Origin: a virus
Virus record (IMG/VR): IMGVR_UViG_3300031825_000393
Span: 1 to 35,789 of that record
Strand: one strand, 5' to 3'
DNA: 35,789 nucleotides
Shown one piece after another: positions 1-7,544 of this stretch (within the stretch, counting starts at the first letter, position 1; every line of letters begins with the position of its first letter). Below the pieces are notes generated by a model, which did no database searches, had not been told where the DNA came from, and worked only from the letters and a program-made list of their open reading frames with translations. Made by a program: the position numbers and the translations under genes.

Positions 1-501
1 TCATTCGCTGTCGACTGCGAAGCTATAATCTCCGGCTTCGATCTTCTTCCGTGCTTTGTTGAAGTAGCGCTCTGGCGCGGTGATGCTGACCGACCGCGCA
101 ACATCGAGCCGATCCATAAGCTCGCGGAGTTCCTTCTCAGCCGCATCGGCGCCGGAATGTACGGTGACCAACGCTACTTGTCGAAATCTGTCCTGGAGCG
201 CCTTGAATGACGCAGCGCTGGACGCGATTTCCGTAACGCTAGTCTGGATCTTCAAACCACTGGCGAGAGCAGGGAAAAGGCTTGCCAGCAGGCTTAGCGA
301 AGCGATGACCACTGGGGAGGCGGCGTCCTTAAGGACTGAGAAACCCGCAAGGGCACCGAAGATGATTGGAGCAACAATAAAGAAGGTGTTTGTGAGCCTG
401 ATGCGCCGAAGCCAGATGAAGAAGCAAGTGGATGTGTAAAGGCAGGACTCTTCCTGACGGCGAGCCTCCGTTGCGATAGCTTTCAAGCGCTCGTCCATCA
501 T
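1..501 (-). CDS. SLATT-family two-transmembrane CBASS effector
   Basis: Membrane effector that probably damages the inner membrane when it senses the nucleotide made by the adjacent CD-NTase. The 166-residue product has a charged N-terminus, two hydrophobic segments at about residues 39-57 and 62-82, and a soluble helical C-terminal half, which is the SLATT layout. The start at 501 was chosen because its ATGA overlaps the TGA of the CD-NTase (498-500), showing translational coupling; a longer frame to 630 exists but only overlaps the upstream gene. The stop codon lies at the first three bases of the window, so further operon members to the left cannot be excluded. SLATT assignment is by topology and gene partner; the subfamily number is not determined. 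Base composition is lower in GC than the phage genes. Confidence 0.75.
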   Translation of the reverse strand: MMDERLKAIATEARRQEESCLYTSTCFFIWLRRIRLTNTFFIVAPIIFGALAGFSVLKDAASPVVIASLSLLASLFPALASGLKIQTSVTEIASSAASFKALQDRFRQVALVTVHSGADAAEKELRELMDRLDVARSVSITAPERYFNKARKKIEAGDYSFAVDSE

Positions 502-1382
502 GGCAGCAAGGGTATCCTTGCGCCAAAGATCTTCTGCCACTCGTCTCCCGCAGATACCACCATGTCCTCCCGTTCGAAATCGCAGGCCTTCTTGGCTCGG
601 TCGTATGCTGTTTGCGCCCTGCTCACCCACTCATCGCCGACGTCGTAGAGATCTGCCGAGTTCGGGGCCCAAACAAAGCTGTTCCGCTTGTTCAGCAGAA
701 ATTCCAAGAAATCCCGCACAAACCAGTCATAATAAAAATAATCCTGATCCCGGAACTGATAGTCCGTAATAAATTCGGCTACCAAGATTTCCATGACGAA
801 GGATTTTATAGGCACAGAGCAGTGAAATTTCCATGCCTTCATTATTTGGATCAAGGGCCGCGCGTTTGAACGGGAAGCCGCATCTGCCGAATTTAGCATA
901 CGGAATTCTGCGGAGGGGTTGGCGGTCTTCCAGCGCCCTCCATTGTTTGTATCAGGCATCAACCAACGATTGTCATCATATCGGAAGACCGGGACGACCT
1001 CGATCGTGACCGAGTTAAAGCCGACGACGACGACCTGTCCGTCTCCGCGCATGCGGGTCTGACCGTATGTATTCTCGAGATGCCCTTTGACTTCTTGAAG
1101 GAGGGCTGACTGCCCGTTCCCGACATATCCGTCGAAGCGATGGTAAACGTCGAGCGGCAGTTGCATGAATACGTCAATGTCATTTGGAGGACGGATGGCG
1201 GTTCCCTTCCCCCATGATCCTACCATGAAGCCAGGGGGGCTTTCCGAAGTCGGACCCCAGTATGCACGCTCCAAACACTGACGCACGCCCAGCTGCTTGC
1301 CCGTGCCATCATCGACCTCTGCAACGGTCAGCTGCAAAGAGAGATGAAAGTCTCGAAACCTTTTAGTGACGCCCGTCCACAT
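498..1382 (-). CDS. CBASS cyclic-oligonucleotide synthase (CD-NTase)
   Basis: Nucleotidyltransferase of the SMODS/CD-NTase family, expected to make a cyclic di- or trinucleotide alarm on phage infection. With the start at 1382 the protein has 294 residues. It shows the fold's catalytic signature: GSWGKGT with Gly55-Ser56, then NDIDVF with Asp68 and Asp70, and a third acid Glu128 in TIEVVPVF. The C-terminal half would be the helical product-binding lobe. A GTG at 1445 would add 21 residues; 1382 is preferred because residues beginning MWTGVTKRF start just before the usual family N-terminus, though no clear Shine-Dalgarno is visible at either site. It overlaps the SLATT gene by four bases. No E1/E2, JAB, HORMA or TRIP13 genes are visible, so a type I (short) CBASS is most likely. 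Confidence 0.85.
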   Translation of the reverse strand: MWTGVTKRFRDFHLSLQLTVAEVDDGTGKQLGVRQCLERAYWGPTSESPPGFMVGSWGKGTAIRPPNDIDVFMQLPLDVYHRFDGYVGNGQSALLQEVKGHLENTYGQTRMRGDGQVVVVGFNSVTIEVVPVFRYDDNRWLMPDTNNGGRWKTANPSAEFRMLNSADAASRSNARPLIQIMKAWKFHCSVPIKSFVMEILVAEFITDYQFRDQDYFYYDWFVRDFLEFLLNKRNSFVWAPNSADLYDVGDEWVSRAQTAYDRAKKACDFEREDMVVSAGDEWQKIFGARIPLLP

Positions 1383-1455
1383 GAGACGAACGGTAGCGCT
1401 AGAGCGATGAAATGCCACCCCTTTTATATTAAGGTGACCGGCCACTTAGTAAGCC

Positions 1456-1734
1456 GGGAGGGGGCGGGAAAAAGGTAATCTCTATAACATGGCTGTAAAT
1501 TCAATGGCTTACATGTAACATTACCTATAATATTTCTATAACCAGATTATACCTTTTGAGAGTGATTTGACGGCCAGAAAAAAGGCTTAGTTTTCAATGG
1601 GATTATAGTTTTACCCCCTCAGAGATTGCAGAAAATTATAGGGAAGGAGCAACCCCACAAGCCGCAGAAATCCGCCATTTTTTAGCGGATGACCGGAACA
1701 TATTGGTGAGATTACCTTTTTCCCGACCCCTTCC
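1456..1734. repeat. Inverted repeat flanking the CBASS upstream region
   Basis: CGGGAAAAAGGTAATCTC at 1465-1482 recurs as its exact reverse complement at 1708-1725. Extending outward to 1456 and 1734 gives 25 matches in 27 positions. The two copies bracket a 225-bp AT-rich segment that contains the likely CBASS promoter. The function is unknown. Confidence 0.8.
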
Positions 1735-1798
1735 GCCTTCAACGGCGAACGCGCATGGTTTTTCGGGGATGTCGCACCGGCCCGAATAGGGCGCTCTG

Positions 1799-1893
1799 GG
1801 TGCATCAAAACGCATCAGCGCAGGCCGCCTCATGATCGGCAACCGGCCAAGGATCTAGGCGGCTTTCCGGGGGGTGTCGATGGTGCATCAAAA
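1799..1893. repeat. Direct repeat GGTGCATCAAAA beside cos
   Basis: GGTGCATCAAAA occurs at 1799-1810 and again at 1882-1893, in the same orientation and ending 20 bp before the cos-like sequence. Repeats beside cos can be terminase-binding sites; here that is only an inference from position. Confidence 0.45.
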
Positions 1894-1912
1894 GGGACAT
1901 GAAAAGTGCGCG

Positions 1913-1934
1913 GGCGAGGCGGGGGGAAAAGCGC
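1913..1934 (+). other. cos: Putative P2-type cos site
   Basis: The sequence begins GGCGAGGCGGGG (1913-1924) and ends AAAAGCGC (1927-1934). The P2 cohesive end, as I recall it, is GGCGAGGCGGGGAAAGCAC, so the first 12 bases are identical and the remainder differs by a two-base G insertion, an extra A and one substitution. It lies between the end of the portal operon and the cargo genes, where P2 has cos next to gene Q. The cut positions cannot be read from the sequence. Confidence 0.75.
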
Positions 1935-2087
1935 GTTTTGAGGGGTGGCAGGGGGGCACCCCCGGCCCCGGCCCCCGGCTGCTGGGCCTCGCGCCGATCC
2001 GCGGGCCTCGCCGCCCCGGTCCAGCCCTTCGGAACCGTGGCAGGCCGCGTAATATTCTTGCGCGGCGGACGATCTGCGCCGGGCATG

Positions 2088-2115
2088 AAAAAAGGCGGCC
2101 CGAAACCGGACCGCC
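2088..2115 (-). terminator. Rho-independent terminator of the P-Q operon
   Basis: Read on the minus strand, a 9-bp GC-rich stem (2115-2107 with 2102-2094, one G-T pair) with a 4-base loop is followed by six T residues (2093-2088). It stands 40 bp downstream of the last gene of the leftward operon and before cos. Confidence 0.85.
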
Positions 2116-2154
2116 TCACATGCTGCCGGAGGACCGGCGATCAGTGCGACATGA

Positions 2155-2445
2155 TCAGCCGCCCTTGATCAGCAGCGCCACCGCGCATGTCACCGCAAGC
2201 GGCGCGATCCAATCCACCCATTGGTCCAGCTTCGGCCAGACCCGCAGGTCGAACCGGCCCCACCATGGCATGTTGGCGCGTCGCCCGTTACCATACTGCT
2301 CGATCCACCGATATTCCGCCTGATCGACCTCGCGCCCGATGAAATAGGCGGACGCCAGCGCGGCCCCGGCCCACCAGTTGCCGGTCAACAGACCGATAGC
2401 CGCCTGCGCGACCAACGCCATGATAGCGTGCTGAAAATAGTTCAT
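2155..2445 (-). CDS. Small phage membrane protein, last gene of portal operon
   Basis: A 96-residue protein with a hydrophobic N-terminal stretch (about residues 5-35), a central conserved-looking GREVDQAEYRW segment followed by NMPWWGRFD, and a second hydrophobic stretch near the C-terminus (about 80-93). Small inner-membrane proteins with this GRE-QAEYRW and PWW pattern are known from many tailed phages and have no established function. It lies 46 bp downstream of the portal gene on the same strand and just before the operon terminator. It could be a holin-like or superinfection-related protein, but nothing in the sequence decides this. Confidence 0.7.
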   Translation of the reverse strand: MNYFQHAIMALVAQAAIGLLTGNWWAGAALASAYFIGREVDQAEYRWIEQYGNGRRANMPWWGRFDLRVWPKLDQWVDWIAPLAVTCAVALLIKGG

Positions 2446-2491
2446 GAGGGCAAAACTCCCTTTGCGGTTGGAAGATGCGATGGGCGGGCGG

Positions 2492-3541
2492 CTATGCAGC
2501 TTTCACCCGCTCACGGAACTGGACCGCTTCGAAGCCCAGCTGGTCGTTGAGTTCGAGGAACACGGACTGCAACGGCCCGATCTCCAGTTCAAAGAAGCTG
2601 TCGAGCGCCTTGGCCGGATCGCCGAAGCCGCCCGCGTTCGCCGGGATGATGCCGAGCAGCTGGGGCGGCACCCGATGCGCGGCCAGCACGTCGTCCCGCG
2701 TCGTATTCTTGATCCCAAGGAATTCGTCGTTCGCCCCGACCTGCGCGATGGGCAGCAGCTTGATCCCGTTCTCTTTCCCGTTGGGCGAGTGGACGAACAG
2801 ATTGCGGAAGTTCCCCGGCCCCTTCGACTTCCTGAGCGCGTCGCGCATCCCATCCACGTCACCATCGGCGAATTCGCCGGTCGCATAGAGGATATAGCCC
2901 GCGTGGCTCCCGTTCTCGAAATAGCGGCGGCGGAACAGCGTGGCATTCTCATTGAGCAGGGCCGACTGGAGCGCCGACAGATATTCGGGGATGCCATAGA
3001 TCTCCTGATTGACGTCGGGCGCGATCAGCTGGTGGACGGTGCCCGGATCGAACTCGCTTTCCGTCCTTTGCCCAGGCACCCACCAGAAGCGGCCCGGCTC
3101 GACACCGCGCCGCGTATATTTCGCGAGGCAGTGATCGAGCCGCATCACACCGCCGAGCCGGTTCCGCACCCCCTGCACATAGGCGTTCCCCATCACCAGA
3201 TAGTCCTGCACCAATCCCGCGAATGCCTTCCGCGACAGCCACGGCGTCGGCTCAAGGCTGGCCGCGAGCATGTTGCGCTTGAGGATGATCGCGCTCGAAT
3301 GGTGCGGCGACGCACGAAACGCGCGGGCAAGGCCGTCCAGCGAGATAGGCGGCTCATACCAGCGATGATTGTGCCAGCACTCCAGCATGTCGAGCAGGGT
3401 GGCCCGGCTCAGCACCGGCTCAGGATCCCCGAAGGTGAACGCCTCGATCGAGCGCGAGCGGTTGTCATTGGCCGCGACGATCGCGCCCTGCGGCGGCGCT
3501 GCCGATTCCCGGCGGTTCATACGGCGTGCGCGCTTGCTCAT
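2492..3541 (-). CDS. Q: Portal protein, P2 gpQ family
   Basis: Forms the dodecameric portal at the capsid vertex through which DNA is packaged and to which the tail attaches. The product has 349 residues, close to the roughly 344 of P2 gpQ. Typical gpQ stretches are visible: the FTFGDPEPVL segment near the N-terminus, the WYEPPISLDGLAR region, LVMGNAYVQ in the middle and RVPPQLLGIIPANAGGFGD near the C-terminus. The start codon overlaps the end of the terminase gene by four bases (ATGA), so both are translated from one leftward late mRNA, as in P2. Confidence 0.95.
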   Translation of the reverse strand: MSKRARRMNRRESAAPPQGAIVAANDNRSRSIEAFTFGDPEPVLSRATLLDMLECWHNHRWYEPPISLDGLARAFRASPHHSSAIILKRNMLAASLEPTPWLSRKAFAGLVQDYLVMGNAYVQGVRNRLGGVMRLDHCLAKYTRRGVEPGRFWWVPGQRTESEFDPGTVHQLIAPDVNQEIYGIPEYLSALQSALLNENATLFRRRYFENGSHAGYILYATGEFADGDVDGMRDALRKSKGPGNFRNLFVHSPNGKENGIKLLPIAQVGANDEFLGIKNTTRDDVLAAHRVPPQLLGIIPANAGGFGDPAKALDSFFELEIGPLQSVFLELNDQLGFEAVQFRERVKAA

Positions 3542-5391
3542 TCGAAAATCTCCAGCTTGCCCTTTGGCGCTTCCTTGCCGTCGAGCGGTTCATTCATGAG
3601 GATGTGCATGGTTGCCCAGGCGAGATCCGCGTGGCCGTCATTGCCGCCGCGTCCCGCCTTGAACGTGATGTTGCGTCCGCTGGTGGTCAGCGTCTTCTTG
3701 ATCGAGACGAAGGCCGAAACGAGATCGAGCAGGCCGCTGTCGAAGGCGAGGCGGCCCCGGCGGATGACGTTCTGCGCCTTCATGATCATCTGCGCCTTGA
3801 GTTCGAGCGAATATTCGATCTTGGCGACGGCACTGCCCGGCAGCGCGCCCGGCTTGGCGAGCAGCTGATAGACGCCCGCGCCCACGCCCTTGGCGTCGAT
3901 GCCCAGATAGGAGCAGGTATAGCGGCTCAGCACCGCCTTGATGAATTCGGCCTGCTGCTCGAAATCGAGACCGCGCAGCTGGTGACGCTCAAGGATGCGG
4001 AACTTGCCGCCCTCGATCAGCGGTGGTGCGGCGATGACCAGCGCGGCATTATCGCCATTCTCGCTTTCCTGCGGGTCATAGCCTGCCCAGACCGATCGAT
4101 TGCCATAGGGTCGCGCCGCTTCGGGATTGAAGTCGGGCCACTCGATCAGGCTGTCGCAGCCGCAGGCGATCATGTCGTTGAATTTGAAGGCCGACATGCT
4201 GTCGTCCACGAAGTCACACATGAACAGATTGGCGAACTCGTCGGGCGCGTATTCGTCCTCCAGTTCCTCAATGTCGAATAGGTCGCACCCGCCCGCCTCC
4301 GCATCGCGGATGTTGACGATGTTCCGCCATATCCGGTCAGGGCCGACGCTGCCGATCGCCAGCGCGGCATGGCTGACGTCGATCTTGATCCGATCTTCCT
4401 TCTTGCGCCGCCGGTTGCGCCTATCGCCGGTCCAATAGGGATGGGCCGGATGCGCGACGCTGGACGGCGTGGAGAAGTAGGTTTTCCGCCACTTCTTGTG
4501 CGTCGCCATGCCAGAGGCGACCTTGTTCAATTCCTCGAACGAATGGACCCAGAAGAATTCGTCAAAATAGAAATTGCCGTGGCGGCCCTGCGCCGTGCGG
4601 AAGTTGGTGCCAAGGAAATGCAGTTCCGCCGCCGCTTCCTCCGCTGGCCGCAGATCCGACGTGATGAGCATTGGGTCGCCGGTTAGCGTGACGCCGACCA
4701 GCTTGGCGAAGCTGACGATATAGGATCGGAACTGATGCGCCTGGGCTTTTGATGCCGACAGGAAGATCTGGTTACGCCCCGTCTCGATCGCATCGATCAA
4801 CGCTTCGAAGGCAAAATAATAGGTCGCGCCGATCTGGCGCGACTTGAGGATCATGCGGGTGCGCTGATCCTTCGCCTGCCACCAGCGATGCTGATAATCA
4901 TACAGGCCGTCGAGGAAGATGCGCTTGAGTTCTGCCGCCTGCTCAGCGGTGAAATGGTTCTTCTTCGCCTTCTTGCGCGGCCCCGCATTGCGGTTCGCCA
5001 CATTGTCGTTGAGATCGCCCGCATGGCCGCCGGGAGCCTCATAGCGGCGGACCTTGGCGAGCGTTTCGATCTGCCGGGACAGGGCGTCCATTTCGACATA
5101 GTCGCCGCCGGTCTTTTTCTCCTTATGGATCAGCTGCATCAGCTTGATCTCAAGGGAATCCTCGATCTTGCGGATTGACGGGGCGTCATCCCAGCGGTCG
5201 CGCTGTTTCCACGCCTCGATCGTCGCGCGCGGGATCGATCCGCCCCTGTCCCCGACGATGCCATGCAGCGCGAACTCCTCCGCGATCTGCGTCACGCCAT
5301 ATCCGCGCCAATAGAGGCTGCGGGCATGGCGGCGCGGATCGAACTGCCACATGACGCTGGGCGCGCCGGGCTGGGGGGATTGCGTGGTCAT
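3538..5391 (-). CDS. P: Terminase large subunit ATPase, P2 gpP family
   Basis: Motor ATPase that packages DNA into the procapsid. At 617 residues it is slightly longer than P2 gpP. The N-terminus has a helix-turn-helix-like segment (about residues 27-65, YWRGYGVTQIAEEF through IEAWKQRDRW). The ATPase core shows a Walker-A-like SRQIGAT at about 184-190 and a Walker B FYFDE at about 274-278; the C-terminal half carries the nuclease-fold acidic residues (GYDPQESENGD, GIDAKGVG). It is the first gene of the leftward operon, starting 47 bp from the shared dyad at 5438-5461. No Shine-Dalgarno is obvious before the ATG at 5391. Confidence 0.95.
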   Translation of the reverse strand: MTTQSPQPGAPSVMWQFDPRRHARSLYWRGYGVTQIAEEFALHGIVGDRGGSIPRATIEAWKQRDRWDDAPSIRKIEDSLEIKLMQLIHKEKKTGGDYVEMDALSRQIETLAKVRRYEAPGGHAGDLNDNVANRNAGPRKKAKKNHFTAEQAAELKRIFLDGLYDYQHRWWQAKDQRTRMILKSRQIGATYYFAFEALIDAIETGRNQIFLSASKAQAHQFRSYIVSFAKLVGVTLTGDPMLITSDLRPAEEAAAELHFLGTNFRTAQGRHGNFYFDEFFWVHSFEELNKVASGMATHKKWRKTYFSTPSSVAHPAHPYWTGDRRNRRRKKEDRIKIDVSHAALAIGSVGPDRIWRNIVNIRDAEAGGCDLFDIEELEDEYAPDEFANLFMCDFVDDSMSAFKFNDMIACGCDSLIEWPDFNPEAARPYGNRSVWAGYDPQESENGDNAALVIAAPPLIEGGKFRILERHQLRGLDFEQQAEFIKAVLSRYTCSYLGIDAKGVGAGVYQLLAKPGALPGSAVAKIEYSLELKAQMIMKAQNVIRRGRLAFDSGLLDLVSAFVSIKKTLTTSGRNITFKAGRGGNDGHADLAWATMHILMNEPLDGKEAPKGKLEIFE

Positions 5392-5437
5392 CGGGGCGGA
5401 CCATGCCCCGCGCCCAAGCCCCTGATCATTGGCGTCT

Positions 5438-5461
5438 ATTTGGATAGCCGCCTGTCCAAAT
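5438..5461. promoter_or_regulatory. Late-operon dyad 1, between divergent P and O
   Basis: ATTTGGA (5438-5444), a 10-base spacer TAGCCGCCTG and TCCAAAT (5455-5461) form a perfect 7-bp dyad. The spacer and arms are almost the same as in two other copies before J and V. P2 also has its divergent late promoters between P and O, each with an Ogr-binding dyad. The centre is 58 bp from the P start codon and 105 bp from the O start codon. Identification as the Ogr site is inferred. Confidence 0.75.
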
Positions 5462-5464
5462 GCA

Positions 5465-5498
5465 GGGGCTTGAGCATGTCAGCCCAACGCCCCTTTTT
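5465..5498 (+). promoter_or_regulatory. Stem-loop with T-run in the leader of gene O
   Basis: GGGGC (5465-5469) pairs with GCCCC (5489-5493), with a further imperfect inner stem, and TTTTT follows at 5494-5498. It looks like an intrinsic terminator or attenuator but lies directly after the late dyad and 56 bp before gene O, where full termination would silence the head genes. It may only be a leader structure. Confidence 0.4.
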
Positions 5499-5554
5499 CT
5501 GGTCCCGTCAACGCCTAGCCGCGCCGCCAGCAATCAAGGGAACCGGAACCGACC

Positions 5555-6403
5555 ATGGCAAAGAGCAAATTTTTCCGCGCTTTCGTAGAAGGCTTCACCG
5601 CCAGCGACGGTCGCAAGATCGAGGCGTCGTGGATTGACGACATCGTCGCCACCTTCAACGCGGAAACCTACACGCCGCGCATCAATATCGAACATATCAA
5701 GGGCTACAGCCCCGAACCGCCGTTCAACGGCTATGGCGATGTTGTCGCGGTCAAGGCCCAGACCGACGAACTGACGATCGACGGCCAGACCGTTCGCCGC
5801 CGCGCCCTCTATGTGCAGGTCGAGCCCAATGATCAGCTGATCGCCATGCGCGCCAAGGGCCAGAAGCCCTTCCCATCGGTCGAAATCGCGCCCGACTTCG
5901 CGGGCACCGGTAAGGTTGGACTGGTCGGCCTCGGCCTGACCGACAATCCTGCCTCCCTCGGCACCGAAGCGTTTAATTTTTCCGCGCTCAAGCCGATGTT
6001 CGACGCCCGCAAATCCTCGCCCAACAATCTGTTTTCCGAAGCCTTCGAGGCGGTGGAAATCGAACTGGAGGAAGCACCGGTGGACGGCACCGGCATCGCC
6101 GCCGCCATCGTCTCCGGCTTCGCGAGCCTTGCCGCCAAGTTCACCGGCGGCAGCGACGACAAGCCCAAGGCGCAGGAACAGGAAAAGCCCAAGCCTGCCA
6201 ATGACAACAGCTTCGACATCGCCGCTTTCAGCGCCGGGATTGCCGAGCAGGTCGCCGCCGCCGTGAAGCCCGCCAATGATGCAGTGACCAAGATCCAGGG
6301 CGATTTCGCCGCGCTGGTCGCCAAGCTGGAATCGACCGAACAGACCGGCTTTTCGCGCGCACCCGCGACCGGCGGTTCCAACGCGATCCAGACCAACTGC
6401 TGA
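5555..6403 (+). CDS. O: Capsid scaffold and maturation protease, P2 gpO family
   Basis: Guides procapsid assembly and cleaves itself and other head proteins. The product has 282 residues, as in P2 gpO (about 284). The serine-protease triad known for gpO (Asp19, His48, Ser107) is matched by Asp18 (ASDGRK), His47 (NIEHIKG) and Ser108 (FPSVEI). The C-terminal part (about 170-260) is rich in Ala, Glu, Lys and Pro, as expected for the scaffold region. A GGGAACCGGAA stretch precedes the ATG. It heads the rightward head operon O-N-M. Confidence 0.95.
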   Translation: MAKSKFFRAFVEGFTASDGRKIEASWIDDIVATFNAETYTPRINIEHIKGYSPEPPFNGYGDVVAVKAQTDELTIDGQTVRRRALYVQVEPNDQLIAMRAKGQKPFPSVEIAPDFAGTGKVGLVGLGLTDNPASLGTEAFNFSALKPMFDARKSSPNNLFSEAFEAVEIELEEAPVDGTGIAAAIVSGFASLAAKFTGGSDDKPKAQEQEKPKPANDNSFDIAAFSAGIAEQVAAAVKPANDAVTKIQGDFAALVAKLESTEQTGFSRAPATGGSNAIQTNC

Positions 6404-6445
6404 TCCTCGCCGCCGCCCGCCTCAACACCTTGGAGTAACCCCCAC

Positions 6446-7498
6446 ATGCGTCGTGAAACCCGTCTCGCGTTCAACGCCTATCTGGGCCAGATCGCTCGCC
6501 TCAATGGCGTGGAACTCGCCACCGAAAGCTTTTCGGTCGCCCCCACCGTCCAGCAGACGCTGAGCCAGCTGATCCAGCAGTCCAGCGGCTTCCTCCAGAA
6601 GATTTCGTTCGAAACCGTGCCCAATCAGGAAGGCCAGAAGGTCGGCGTCGGCGTGACGCGCCCGCTCGCTGGCCGCGTCAACACGCGCGGCGGCACCCGC
6701 CGGGCACCCACCGATCCGACCGACACCAGCGATGGCGGCAACTATCGTTGCGAGCAGACCTTTTACGATCACGCGATCAGCTGGGAACGCCTCGACGCAT
6801 GGCGCCACAAGCCCGAATTCCAGACGCTGGTCCGTGACGTCATCGTGCAGCGTCAGGCGCTCGACCGCATCACCATCGGTTTCCACGGCACGTCGGTCGC
6901 CGCCACCACCGATCTGGTCGCCAATCCGCGCCTTCAGGACGTCAACAAAGGCTGGCTGCACAAGATCCGCCAGTATGCGCCGGAGCGCGTGCTGGACGAC
7001 GGCGCGCTGTCGGGCGCGGGCAAGGCGATCTATGTCGCCGACACCGACGACGCGACCAAGCGCGACTATGTCAATCTCGACGCGCTGGTGAAGGACGCCG
7101 CCGCCGGGCTGCTCGATGAATGGCATCAGGAAGCGGATGACCTTGTCGTCATGATCGGTCGCGATCTGGTCCACGACAAGCAGATGCCGATCGTCAACAA
7201 GGCGGGCAACACCCCGACCGAGCAGCTGGCGCGTGACATCATCCTGCGCGGTGCCAATCAGGTCGGCGGCTATTATGCCGAGCGCGTTCCCGACTTCCCG
7301 ACCGCGACCCTGCTCATCACCAGCTACAAAAATCTGGCGATCTACGAGCAGGAGGAATCGCGCCGCCGCTACGTCAAGGACGAACCGGAACTGACCCAGA
7401 TCGCCAACTATGAAAGCGTCAACGAGGCTTTCGTGGTCGAAGATTACGGCAAATGCGCCCTGATCGAAAACATCGTCATGGGGCCGAAGCCCGCCTGA
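6446..7498 (+). CDS. N: Major capsid protein, P2 gpN family
   Basis: Forms the icosahedral shell. At 350 residues it is close to P2 gpN (about 357). The N-terminus RRETRLAFNAYLGQIARLNG and the following LSQLIQQSSGFLQKI are characteristic of the family, and the C-terminal segment EAFVVEDYGKCALIENI is the expected end. GGAG lies just before the start. It is 42 bp downstream of the scaffold gene, in the usual O-N-M order. The N-terminal part is probably trimmed by gpO, as in P2; no cleavage site is assigned here. Confidence 0.95.
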   Translation: MRRETRLAFNAYLGQIARLNGVELATESFSVAPTVQQTLSQLIQQSSGFLQKISFETVPNQEGQKVGVGVTRPLAGRVNTRGGTRRAPTDPTDTSDGGNYRCEQTFYDHAISWERLDAWRHKPEFQTLVRDVIVQRQALDRITIGFHGTSVAATTDLVANPRLQDVNKGWLHKIRQYAPERVLDDGALSGAGKAIYVADTDDATKRDYVNLDALVKDAAAGLLDEWHQEADDLVVMIGRDLVHDKQMPIVNKAGNTPTEQLARDIILRGANQVGGYYAERVPDFPTATLLITSYKNLAIYEQEESRRRYVKDEPELTQIANYESVNEAFVVEDYGKCALIENIVMGPKPA

Positions 7499-7544
7499 TC
7501 GGCGCGGCCCTAACGCTATTCCCTCCATCTGACAGGACACGTCA

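Larger units (their letters stand above)
1383..2154. other. Non-coding region between CBASS and portal operon
   Basis: No convincing gene is seen; the short minus-strand frames here lack ribosome sites and family resemblance. The CBASS-proximal part (about 1483-1600) is AT-rich and should hold the operon promoter: a minus-strand TATAAT lies at 1551-1546, without a good -35. The stretch also holds an inverted repeat (1456-1482 and 1708-1734), a small stem-loop (ATCCGC at 1670-1675, GCGGAT at 1685-1690), a repeated GGTGCATCAAAA, a cos-like sequence and a leftward terminator, each listed separately. The part from about 1900 to 2080 is very GC-rich. Confidence 0.7.

Noticed and set aside
1636-2119. 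Small minus-strand frames around the cos region
   Set aside because: No ribosome sites, no recognisable features, and they cover cos and the terminator.
2444-3868. 474-codon plus-strand frame across the portal gene
   Set aside because: Antisense to the portal and terminase genes with their known motifs; the composition is typical of a GC-rich shadow.
5438-5461. Dyad read as a rho-independent terminator
   Set aside because: No T-run follows the dyad itself, it lies between divergent genes, and it recurs before other operons, so it fits a regulatory site better.
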